Assembly: GCA_030704615.1 (NCBI GenBank)
Contig: CM060734.1
Span: 9,548,001 to 9,612,000 of the forward strand
Reading direction: 5' to 3'
DNA from: Takakia lepidozioides
Lineage: Eukaryota; Streptophyta; Takakiopsida; Takakiales; Takakiaceae
Length of the DNA stretch: 64,000 nucleotides
Positions 52,916-63,672 of this stretch are shown here, in pieces (position 1 is the stretch's first letter; every line of letters begins with the position of its first letter). The notes beneath the pieces were generated by a model, which was given only the letters and a program-made list of their open reading frames with translations, was not told the origin of the DNA and searched no databases. Both the position numbers and the translations under genes were made by a program.

Positions 52916-55540
52916 TTCTTCACAACTAATTTTCATGCGCCACATAAGACCTCTTAAATCCTCGAAATGTAGGGACTAAAAAGAAAGGCATCGCGTATGT
53001 ACCTGTACAGAAGGCGCATTGCCGCTTTGTCCGCGTTCGGCTGGTCGGTGAACTCGTGGCTCTGGCGGGCATGGGGTATCTCTCGAAAGAATAGGTCGGT
53101 TTTGTAGAGCAGAAAGTACCTCGTCACATAGTCGCGTAGGCTCTCTGCTTCACCAGAAATCTCCAGCTTGAACTGATGTGCTTGTGTGTCAAGCTGCTCT
53201 TGGGCATTCGTCGTCACCTGTGGACATTCTCCATCAGACCGCTTTCCTCAAAAAATACAATAAATCCATCCGATACAAGAGTAGAAGCCCCAAATGAAGC
53301 GTGGGAAAGTACCTGAAACCACCATGTCATGCGGTTCATCCACATGTCGAATGTGGGGTCGGACAGTTTGGAGCCACCGGTTCTGTCCAACCACCCAGCA
53401 TATTAGTAAGCGCCAAACACCACAAAAACGAATTGCTGCCACGACAATTTGGTTAAGAATGTATAACATTTTCTGTTGCATCCACACAGGATGTGGCTAG
53501 ACGATACAGCTTCTCCAATGTCATCATGGGCTTCAGAGCGCGGGAGTAGTGTTTCCCCACCTCCACCAGAAAGTCGGCACCAAGGGCGGGATCAGCTATG
53601 GCCACGTATTTTACCATCCGTGACTTGTACTTTATGCGGGCCTTCGCCTCCGCAGCTTTGAGATACGATTCCAGTGCCAGGAGGGTTAGTTTCTTCTCCT
53701 CTGACTCAATGTAGAACCTCCGCACATGTGCCAAATCCTGCTGAATTTTCGTCTGTCAAGAATGCGCAGATATGAAAAGAAATCCTGGTCAACACTTTTT
53801 CTTCTATTGGGGGAGGAGAGACAGATAAGCTGAACAAAACAGTCAGGAGCTTTACCCGAAATATGTAGTCCACCATGGCGTCCATGCTCAGCCTATACTA
53901 GGTTCTGTCTGCCTTTGCCTCCGACTTGCGCAGCAGGTCGGCACTGAGCGAATTGGCAAACTCTTGCACCCCCTGCTTCCCGATATCCTTCACTCGGAAG
54001 AGCATATGGGACAAGTTGGTGGCAATGAAGGCATTCTCAGTCACCCTGCAATGCCACATTTCTATTAAACAATACAGAAATGAGAATTTCCAACAAATAT
54101 GACGATTGGCAATGAAATGACTGTTTCAAATTCAAAGTTCCAAAGCAAGAGGCATTGTAACTTACGAGTTGATGTCTGCCATTGCCGCTTTGAGAAGACT
54201 GCGATCTTTGGGCCCCGCAACCTTGAGCACAACACACTCCACGACGAAATGTCAATCCAGGTCATTGGGGTGGGCTTGGGCTATGTACTCCATCCATGCC
54301 AGGAGGCGATGATTGCCGTCCCACACGTAAAACATCTTTCCGGACAAGTGCTGGAAAAGAGGATCAGTGGCAATCAATCTCTCGAACTCCTCATTTCACC
54401 TTTGCCAATGGGGACCCCATTTGTCCACCTCATCGGAAGTGTGGGCACGAGAAGCTCCGTGGTTGTTCTCCATGGAAACGTAAAACGCGGCAGACCCCAT
54501 TCGATATCCCTCCCGGAAAGAGAATTTCAGCTTGTCGATATCGCCTGGGAGGGCAGGTCTCACCACCTGCAATGAAACCAAGCGGCAAAGGGGAATCCGA
54601 AGCTTGGCCGGGTACACCATGCCCCCCAGGACCCTGCCAATGTTGCTGTGGGTTGCCTCCAACATCAGCGGCCAACTTCATATCCACCTCCGACATGACG
54701 TTTGTTGCAGGGGGGGTTCTCCGGCAGCCCACCCGGACCACCAAATCCAGCCTGTATGCTCCAGGTTTGGGGCCTGGGGATGTCCGGGAGGATGTCATCC
54801 TGGTCAGAAAGCTCCCTCTCGTCGTCCTCAACATGGTCAACCACCGCCGGAACCACCTCGAGCACTCTCCCCGTCTCTACTGCCCTCTCCCCGGCTTCAC
54901 CTCAAACTTCCACAATCCGTGCTCTTTGTGGTGTTCTTTCCCCTCCTCCAGTCTCCACCGTATGGGTAATTTGGTGGGCTGCTCCCACCCGCGATGGTGT
55001 AACCGGTGTGTTACTGCCTATTTGTGGTGTCTTGGAGGGATCCACCGTCTCTGTGCATCCCTCGCTTACATGGGCATCTGTCATTTCGACACCCCTGGCC
55101 TCTTCAGTGGCCTTTTCTCTTGCCTCCTGGCTAGCCTTCTGTCTCGCCTGTTCTTTTGCCATCTCTTTTGCCCTCTCACGAGCCTTCTGTTTCTTACTAG
55201 GGGTAGCAGCAGGGGAGGCCTCCAAGATGACCACCTTTGATTGAGGTGAACTGACACCCTCGCACGCCCTGCTCACTCCCCCCTCCGCAGCCCATGACGG
55301 CTCTCTCGCTGGGGATTGCATGTGCTTGGCTTTCTTCTTCTTCTTTGCGTGGGCGGGCCCCTATTGCATGTGCATCAACTTCCTCCATTGCCGGATCTGC
55401 TGTCCTCATCCGACGCCCTTCACCTGCCATGCCGCCTGCACCAACCTCCCCAATGCCTATTCTGTCGTACTCTGGGCGATCCAAACATGCGATGAGTAGC
55501 GGCATTTGGAGTGACTGCTCGAGCAGTTGGAGCTGTCAAT

Positions 55541-56860
55541 GATACCACCAGCGTGTCGGGCTCTTCATCACTCTGTCATCCCCAACAATCGTGAGAACCA
55601 ACATCGCAATGAAAACCACCATCGCAACGAGCATCGCAACCACCATCGCAACAATCGTGGAACAACAATGAAAACAAACCCAAGTAATCCTTAAGAATCA
55701 CATGCAGAAGTAGCCTTTTCCAGAGCTGCCGGATTTGCACACGCATTGCAAACTAAGGTTCACTCAACCAGTAACTTGCTGAAATCAACATGAAAATTTA
55801 AGAACGATTTTGATAAGACGGGAAAAGAGGGTGAAATGTTTTGAAGGCACTTCATCTGCCCAGACAATCTTCTCAGCTCAGCATGGATTTCCTTAATTCT
55901 GGGATGCAACCCGTCATCTACAGCGAAGGTGTGCACCCTGTTGCAAATCTCAATGCAGCAACGACTTGGCTCTAAACCCTATGACCTTCATCATTCTTCT
56001 CACCAACTCCTGCTTTTGCAACGACCTGGCTCCTTTCTAACCCCTCTGACCTTGATCATTCATCTCACCAACTTGTGCTTTTGCGATGCAACCATGCACT
56101 TCCAGGGCTGCCAGGCTGAAGATGCCAAAACAAACAAACAAAAAGCGAGGCAGACCGCACATGTTACACAAAGCGAAAGAGGAAGGGGCTTGCCTGAGAG
56201 TGCTCGGCTTCAGTTGGCGCGGGCTGTGAGCTAGACAATGGGATCTCCTGCTAGAGCTTCAGTTTGGCCATGCGAGAGGTTGGACGCCGCCCGTAGTACA
56301 AAGCCTTCAGCTTCCGCCGCGGTCTGGGTGTAGGGTTTCTCTCAGGAGAGCCACGCCCTTCTCCACGCGGCATAAGTCCCAACAAAAGAAAAAAATCTCC
56401 CGAGGTATGCATGCATACATGCCTCGAATGGAACTTCATCCAAGCGTCACATCAGGTGTCGAAGGCGTATCCGGAAAGCAAGCGCGGAATCCTTGTGGAA
56501 CATCCGGTTCAAAACCGACGGCGGAGAACATTTAATGCGCAATTGCGCCATTAAATGTCGTAGGTATGGAGGTCGGCCACAGGCGCTGACAGGCCCACCC
56601 TCCCCCCGAGACTTCATCAGTCGCCCGCTGGATGGAAAAAACAGCGCCAAATTTCCATCCACCGGATGAAGTAGGACGCAACGTGGCCCTCCCTCCGCCC
56701 GAGCCGTTCTCATCCACGAGACGCCGGATGGAAAAGTCCATCCTGCAGGTAATTCGGAGCGAATTTCCATCCTGCAAGCAAAAAATTCCAAGTTTAGTGT
56801 GTAACCAGTCAAAAAAATGCGAAAAACTTGATGCAACGACTAAAAATTGTTGAAGAAGGG
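55541..56860. other. Divergent intergenic region, left part, with small repeats
   Basis: Holds CATCGCAAC-type short repeats (55585-55665), a tandem duplication of about 65 bp (55957-56085, containing CAACGACTTGGCTC and CTCACCAACT) and, from 56600, degenerate units of the 96-bp array (ATGGAAAAAACAGCGCCAAA). It would contain the promoter of the minus-strand gene. No coding segment recognised. Confidence 0.55.
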
Positions 56861-56869
56861 CCGATACGG

Positions 56870-57440
56870 GCGTCTGTGGATGGAAATTCGGCGCCGTTTT
56901 TCCATCCGGGGGATGTTCTCTGTCGGCCAGGGGTCGGCCTCTCCCCCCGAGACGACTCCATCCAACGGGCCTCGGATGGAAATTCGGCGCCGTTTTTCCA
57001 TCCGGGGGATGTTCTCTGTCGGCCAGGTGTCGGCCTCTCCCCCTAAGACGACTTCATCCAACAGGCTCGGATGGAAATTCGGCGCCGTTTTTCCATCCGG
57101 GGGATGTTCTCTGTCGGCCAGGTGTCGGCCTCTCCCCCTGAGATGACTTCATCCAACGGGCCTCAGTTGGAAATTCGGCGCCGTTTTTCCATCCGGAGAA
57201 TAATCTTTGTCGGCCAGGTGACCGCCTCTCCCCCCGATACGACTTCATCCGGCTGGCCTCGGATGGAAATTCGGTGCCGTTTTTCCTTCCGGATGCTGAT
57301 CTCTGTCGGCCTGGTGTCGCCTCTCCCCCCGAGACGACTTCATCTGAACGGCCTCGGATGGAAATTCGGCGCCGTTTTTCCATCCGGATGATGTTCTCTG
57401 GCAGGCACGTGGGGCCGTCACCCTCCGATTTGACGCCATG
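56870..57440. repeat. 96-bp tandem array with GGCGCC motif between the divergent genes
   Basis: GGAAATTCGGCGCCGTTTTT recurs with GGCGCC cores at 56890, 56986, 57081, 57177, 57273 (GGTGCC) and 57369, each 95-96 bp apart, joined by TGTTCTCTGTCGGCCAGG and ACGACTTCATCCAACGGG spacers. All units have the same orientation. It shares the ten bases around GGCGCC with the 146-bp intronic array but not the spacer. Confidence 0.9.
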
Positions 57441-57655
57441 TCGAATTAAATGTTGCCCCTCATTCCTGGGTACGGTTATATTAAATGTTGCTCTTTCCTT
57501 TGCCACTTGCCCGACCTTCGCTCGTGACACACGTGTTTCAAACCGAGACAGCAACAACACTTCCTCACTCCGAGCTCCTCTCACTTTAGCTTCCCCACAC
57601 TCCCCCCTCCCTGCGCACCCTGTCTTCTTCCTGGCAGCCCTTTCAATAGTCGGCG

Positions 57656-60600
57656 ATGGCGTGCTGGGATCCTAGCAACTGCCCAAACAAGCATCTCATC
57701 CCGTGGGACTTCTCGCCCAAGTCAGGGGATATTTTCATATACCTGCAGGATTGGATAGACCACTCTCAGCTGAGGAGGGTGCACCTGTCCGCTCTTGAGT
57801 ACATTCCTGGCTTCCACGATCAGCCTCTCGGGGACGGGCTTACGCGGCTTTGGTGCCAGCGAATCGTTGATCTGCAGTATCCGCCTGCATGGAACATCCG
57901 CAAAAGCCGCATGGCCTTACTACATCATTGGAGGTGCTGCCAGTGTGCCTACGAGGATTGCATCGGGTGTACGTACATGCCAGAGAGGATTCCATCGCAA
58001 ACAGTGTATGGGGACTTCCTTCATAAGCTACGAGGATGAGTCCTATGGACACAGTCTCTCCACAGCAAAGATCTCGATTTACGATGGTGCATATATCAGA
58101 GGACATGACACCGTTGTCCACTACACCAAAGGTGAACGGGCTGCATCCATTGTCTTCACCTACCGACACCCTGTCAGTCATGAGCTTGTTGAGAGGCCAA
58201 TCGAGGTTCCAGCTTCTTGGTGAGGATAGTGCAACACGGGAAAAAATTCCCAACTTACCTGAGCATGGATGACATCCATACTTTTGGCTTCCCTCGGCTT
58301 GTGAGGGCATGCATACTTGTCATAGTTCATTATTAATAAAAATGCCTCCTTTGAACCAAAGTTCGACTTTTTGTGCAATGTTGTATTTTGTTGTATGTTG
58401 ACTTTTGGCAGCGAGGGTCTGGCACTCAATCTTGTAATCAGACCCACTGGAATGCCACCTCTGTCAGTTCCCTCTGTCCATGGGGAAGGTGCTTGCACGC
58501 TCGCCCCCCCCACGCTTCTTGTCAGACGCCGTAATGATTGGTTTGCGCAGCGCATCTGCACAGGTCATATACCTTCTGACTGCATACCGTTGGCAGTTAT
58601 TGCGCAAAGGCCAGGGGCGCATTCCGCAGACAAGGTTCATTAACTCTCTGATAGTGGATTTTCGAGAGAGTGGGCTCCCCGGATTCATGAATAGGCTTCG
58701 TCGCTCGAAAAAATCGGCCCTGCATTCCTTCCCCTCGCTGCATCCCCCTTCTCCCAGGGCGCTTCTCCAAACGCCGTCCTGGCACTCTTGTGTACACATC
58801 TCCCGGCAGAAAAAACCCGAGCGCTATAGTGTACTGCCCTCCTCACGAGCATAGAGCTACATTTCCGTGCAGAGGGGACATCTGCCGGGTGATGGAGAAA
58901 TATCTCTGCGTTCGATACCACCTGAAACCGGGGTCGGTATTTTTGGAGGAGGAAAGGAAGGATTCAAACGGAGTTGTAGTCGAAAGTATTGTTGTGCTCC
59001 ACGATGATTTCGGCGATGGCAGGGAATGGCGAGTTTAACCATCGGACAACGTCATATACAGGGCTGTTGGGGACTTCATTTGCCCGCCAAATGCGCCTTC
59101 TATCCTGGCGCCTTCCACGAAACAATCCGCGAATCAGAGAGTGGGCACCTCAAAGCTAGAAGTCCGCAACAAAGTAAATCCAGAGCCGAACCCATCAATG
59201 AAGATGAGCGAGAACCGGGTTGTTCACAACCTGTCCGACTCCGACGAGGTCATGGAAGTTCCGAGATCATCCTGGAGATCAGGCAAGTCCTCAATGGATA
59301 TCAGCGGACGAGGGAGTCATATTCCCAGCACGAACACAATAGTTCGATCCATTCTTGAAATTTTGCGAGGGCTTCACATGAAGGGACACCGCTCGGAGCT
59401 AGCTGGGCTGGACTACAACAAGTTTTCCATTAAATCCGTTACATGCCTTCCCGCAGACGTCGACGGTAATATGTTCTTTGAGTTCCCTCCTCGAACGGAC
59501 TATTCGAGGGCGTCCGGAATGTTGACAGATATGGATAGGAAACATGACGGTCATCCTTGGTGTGTCACCAAAACCACCAGCATGAATATGCTCGATGGTG
59601 TGCGGGTGCGTTGCGGTGTTTCTCCCCGACTTACTTCCACTTTAAATCCAGAGGTCACAGGAACGAGACGGATTGGACATGCACAGCTCATCAACCATTT
59701 CGAGCTCAGGAGAAGGTTCCAAACTCCACATTTAAATGTGCGCATTGCAAAGAATCACCGCATTGCATGTCTGTTTGTAATGCCAAGCAGTTCTATGTGT
59801 TGCACCGTTTCCCTGACCTCACACGAGCTTGCATACACGTTGGTTCCCATTGTCACAAATTGGCGAGGGGGAACTTGCGGGAGGCTGGCCATGAGGCAGA
59901 GCAGCTCGTTCAGGAGGAGGTTAAGTTGAGATCTGGTGCCAAACCCAAACAGATACAACTGCAGGCCGCCCATAAGATGGCATTGGCCAGAATTATGTCG
60001 GAAGACGGCTCCGACAAAGTTCCTCTTGATGAGAAGGAAATGGAGGCATTGTTGGAGTCAGTGTCCCACGTCTGTTCACCAAATGTCCGAAACCACATTG
60101 TCTCCTGCAAACAGAAAATTGGGCGTGGCTCGGATATGCACTCCATTTTGGAGGTGAAGCGACGATGTGGATATGACTACATTCATGGAAGTAGGTTTCC
60201 TAGACAAGGGACTGAGGCATATCATTGTTTCGTATTCAAAATGTCCACGTGTGGGCCTGGCAGCGGCGTCGAACTGGTCCACCGGATGACGAGTGGGGAC
60301 TTGTCAAATAGTTGGGTCATGTTCGACCATATCAAGCGAATTACAAATCACCAGTGGGTGACAATGGCTGCACATGTCTACGACACCAACTACAGGATGC
60401 TAATGACAATTGCTATTTGTGAGATGAAAAGAGAGGACACACAATCGGAGATGCTTCTTTGGCAGGGAATAAACGAACAGATGGCCAGGGCGGGATTGCC
60501 CCTTCCCAATTTCCGTGGTTTCATGGCGGACAACGCACAAGCAAATTGGGCTGCCATCCGAAGGGTGTACGAGGAAGACCCCAATGTTCCGATGGAAGGC

Positions 60601-62374
60601 AAGGAGAGATCTTGTGGGTTCCATTTTCTGCAGAGCTTGTCGCAGTACACAACCCGGCTCATGGCGCCAGATTTCAGAGAGGAGCACCGTTCCATGTGTC
60701 TTGCATGGAAGCGTGTTCCCACCTTGGATGATGCAGAGACACAGTTTGCATGTATATGGGCTTGGTGGACAACGTTAGGTGCTGTAAAGAAATCAGACGA
60801 GGGAGCAATGGTCAGTTGGCTAGCATGGTGGCATTATCGTTTCCTCCAATTCGGCGACTATATGCGGGAGGTGAGTTGGACGAATTCACGTCCCGTTCAA
60901 TATTATGCTAGTCATTATTTGTAACTTGCTTGTAACCTCAACATGTGCATGTGCAGGAAATGTGTCTGGACTCCGACACCGACATGCCGACAACAAACAT
61001 GGCCGAATCAGTACATTCTTCCTGGCGTGCCTCCTCTGTGGCACATCTGGTGGACATCCTCACTGCCACAACGGAGGACATTGTGAGGTCAATTATGCAG
61101 CAATGCAGGTACAACGAGTTCTTGAAAGGGAAACAGTGGGGCTTGGGGCCGGACAGGCAGGAAATGCTGATGCGGGCTGTCTCCAGATCGAAGAATCCTC
61201 GCAAGTGGGCGGCAGCCTTGCGAGAGGGCCTTTGGGACACGCCATTGCTTCAAAGAGGCCAACACTTGGAAGGAGATGTTCACACCCGTCCAGTGAGACG
61301 AAGACTTGACGAGGCACCTGGCGGAGAAGAGGATTCATGACGATCTGACAAGAATATTCACACGCTCCCTCGTGGTCCCGTGATGTTGCCCGAGGAGGTC
61401 TCGTCGAGCACCGCAAGTCCTGCACGTTCAAGATTGCCATCTCCTTTGAGCACAGGGCACGTGTCCGAGGAACATAACGAGCCATCTGTAGTAATGCAAT
61501 ACAACATACCCATTGTGGAGACAAGAATGTCGGAGTCACAGTGGAGAATTGCAAGGACATTGCCGACATTTCGAGGGAAGTGTTGCGCCATCCGGGTGGA
61601 TACGAGAGCACGTTGTGGTGAGATGATTCGGAGGAACCCACACGGTGTTGTACCTGCACCTTGTTTCAGCGGCAAATTTTTTACTCCCACATTCTCTCAC
61701 GCCACAACGCGGACGTTTTGGTTCTGTAGGCACGACAAAATGACCTATGTATTTGGCAAGCTTAAGTACGGGATTCAGGGAATGCCGGAGCCTCTGGGCG
61801 TCTGGCCTGTTGCACCGGGTTACAACCTCTCTCAGAATGAGGCGGATGCTCTTTCTGCAGCAGGATTTCGAATGGTGCAACTCACAGACGTCCCGGCCCA
61901 CTCGTTTCCAGTTCTTCAGATCCAGCCATTGCAGACTGCTCGGTCCAGTAGAACGGATTGGACAATTCTGCACATCCCACAATGTGATTTGGAAGAGTGA
62001 AGAGACGACACTCTCCCAACAAGTTGAATGAGACTCGGATTGCCAATGCTCTTGGGATGGCTTGCACTATTCAGAGCTCCGTGGACGTACCCCCACCCGG
62101 CCTTGGGCGTGTTTATCGGATGGCAACGGCCGGCTCAGCTGTACGCGACGACGTATACACAATTACGATTGGAGTGGAGCCGACTTGCAATTGTACGGAC
62201 TTCTCGTTGATGGAAGCAAAGAAGGGATCAAAGTAGTATCCGTGCAAGCATCTGTATTACATTTACCTGAAGAGGTTGAGGATGAACTTGACTATTGATG
62301 ACTTTATTCATGCACCAGCGTTGAGCGTGAACGAGCTGCACAAACTCCTCTGCCGGGATTCCAGAAATCATTGA
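57656..62374 (+). pseudogene. MULE transposase with SWIM zinc finger (copy 1)
   Basis: First coding part MACWDPSNCPNKHLIPWD (57656), then N-terminal pieces, then a long open frame at 59557-60924. It shows the Cys/His segment FKCAHCKESPHC, the first catalytic Asp in HVYDTNYRMLMTIAICEMK, the second in FMADNAQANWAAIRRVY, the C-x2-H of CGFHFLQSL and, after an 85-bp GT-AG intron (60872-60956), the Glu of TTNMAESVHSSW. The C-terminus has a SWIM finger: CNC at 62186-62194, CKH at 62243-62251. MULE transposases bind terminal repeats and cut and paste DNA. Defects: a frameshift near 58030, about 320 extra bp at 58601-58926, TGA at 61338-61340 (TGG in copy 2) and TAG at 62234-62236. The catalytic region itself is uninterrupted. 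Confidence 0.85.
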
Positions 62375-62639
62375 TGGGGCAAAGGGAATCCACCATATGG
62401 ATATTTGCAATTGCATTTTGATGCATTAGACTTTGTTTTGCAGTGTAATGAATTGCACCCCAAAACTCCTGGAATGAGACAGACAATATTAAAGTGATGT
62501 CTTTTAAACACTATGGACTGCTGGATATCCATTGACGTCTAATGGCAATTCAATGTCGAAACAGAATCAATACAAAGATGGCGGCAGGAAAATTTGCAAT
62601 CTTCCAGAAAATTGAGTTCCAACAGTTGCAGTTGAGGGG

Positions 62640-62810
62640 GCCATTTCTGGAAAAATGGCGCCGAATTTCCAGTTACATGGCCCAAAACTGCCCAACATTT
62701 GTGCAATGCCCGGCACCATGTACCGAAATTCGGCACCACATTTCCAAATTTTGGGCTTACACTTCAATCAAGTTGGGACCTATAACCGCGAAATTCGGCG
62801 CCATTTTTGC
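62640..62810. repeat. Subterminal GGCGCC motif cluster of MULE copy 1
   Basis: Three motif copies, with cores at 62657 (GGCGCC), 62732 (GGCACC) and 62797 (GGCGCC), in both orientations, about 65-75 bp apart. The same segment occurs inverted in copy 2 (15245-15510). Confidence 0.8.
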
Positions 62811-62889
62811 AAATGTCGCTCGGAATTCGCATGAGCGGAAGACGAAATATCATGAGCACTGCTCTCAAAACTACAATTTCTACTTCAAA

Positions 62890-63076
62890 CAATGAATATT
62901 ATATTGGTTTTGTTTTGTTTTGTTTGTTTTGTTTGTTTTTTTTGACACATTCCATTAAAATAATGTTTTTAATGTTTTTTATTTCCAGAATTTGTACTTC
63001 TGCTCATGAAAATCGATTGTCTTACTACTCCGCTCATGCCACTCATGCCGCTCATGCTCATGAAATAGCTAACCTC
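62890..63076 (-). repeat. Right terminal segment of MULE copy 1
   Basis: On the minus strand: GAGGTTAGCTATTTCATGAG, CATGAGCGG iterations, TAGTAAGACAATCG, then A/T-rich DNA. Near-identical to 27298-27456 and related to 29366-29480. It ends against CCCACCATGGG. Confidence 0.85.
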
Positions 63077-63087
63077 CCCACCATGGG

Positions 63088-63672
63088 CTGTATTCTTGGC
63101 CAAATGGCCTGATTGTTGCTTTGACGGGTGCAGCACCTCAAGCAGATGAAAAGTTCTGTCCGCCACGCTCATCCGTTTCCAACCCGCCACCAAAATTTCG
63201 AAAAAAAATAAAAAAAAATAAAAATTGTGACACATGTCAAAAAATTGGGCCCCACCCGCAACGGTGGGGTTTTCGCAGATCTGGCGTGATGGGCCCGAAA
63301 TTTGGCATGCAAGGGCAGGGGGTAGGTGGGGAGAGATTATCCAGTCAATTTTCCAAAATTGTAAAAAAATAAAAAATTACGAAGGATTTCGTGGCAAGGG
63401 GTCTGGTTTTTCGTGGAAAGTCAAAAATGCCTGCGGGCGTTTATGGTTTCCAGGAGACCCGTTTACTCCTGGGCCCATGAGACCCATTTCAGGTTTTGAT
63501 GAAGTACATTTTTTTTAATGTATTTTTTACAAAAAAATTAATGGTTCCAACTGATTTAAAATTCAACATGGCCCACCTTTATCGATCCTTCTATATACCA
63601 CCCGCAATGTACTATTGGATTGAAAGTACTCCAACATGACGTAGCCTACTCTATGTGGCCACACGGATAGTA
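63088..63672. other. Intergenic DNA right of the MULE
   Basis: A-rich and T-rich stretches, no gene recognised. Confidence 0.4.

Larger units (their letters stand above)
49891..55540 (-). pseudogene. ParB-like / DNA methyltransferase-like fusion gene, multi-exon, decayed
   Basis: N-terminal charged region (KQKARERAKEMAKEQARQK, 55100-55200), then a ParB-like domain at about 54250-54620: LRIPLCRLVSLQVVRP, DIDKLKFSFREGYRMG and the signature DGNHRLLAW. Helical exons follow at 53860-54047, 53480-53757, 53312-53399 and about 53008-53220; then YCKFSLLEKGHL and EWHLEHLRDCPW (51890-52157), a basic acidic-tailed linker, and a C-terminal methyltransferase. In that domain DMILLDIPDGE sits where DPPY is expected, and motif I, DLTCGTGASMW, forms when the intron at about 50683-50766 is removed, ending HVFAFEPD. 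The catalytic-motif-first order is that of beta-class N4/N6 methyltransferases. In-frame stops: 51790-51792, 51853-51855, 53898-53900, 54252-54254, 54396-54398; also a 26-C run at 51304-51329 and N-terminal frameshifts. ParB-methylase fusions are known in phages and mobile DNA. Activity is doubtful with DIPD. Confidence 0.68.
49662..63076 (+). mobile_element. Candidate 13.4-kb MULE (copy 1) with two divergent genes
   Basis: The direct repeat CCCACCATGGG lies at 49651-49661 and 63077-63087. Just inside, GCTATTTCATGAGC at 49666-49679 recurs inverted at 63056-63069, with CATGAGCGG iterations at both ends. The right terminus (GAGGTTAGCTATTTC on the minus strand) agrees with the tips at 12428, 27298 and 29366. 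An 11-bp duplication fits MULEs (8-11 bp). Inside are a minus-strand ParB-methyltransferase-like gene, repeat arrays and a plus-strand MULE transposase. The termini are short for a MULE, so two abutting elements remain possible. Confidence 0.7.

Noticed and set aside
54296-55240. Plus-strand ORF of 314 codons
   Set aside because: It is antisense to the ParB-like exon and its N-terminal region; the minus strand shows the recognisable motifs and splice sites, the plus strand none.
56870-57440. CRISPR-like array
   Set aside because: The whole 96-bp unit is repeated, including the spacers; this is a minisatellite.
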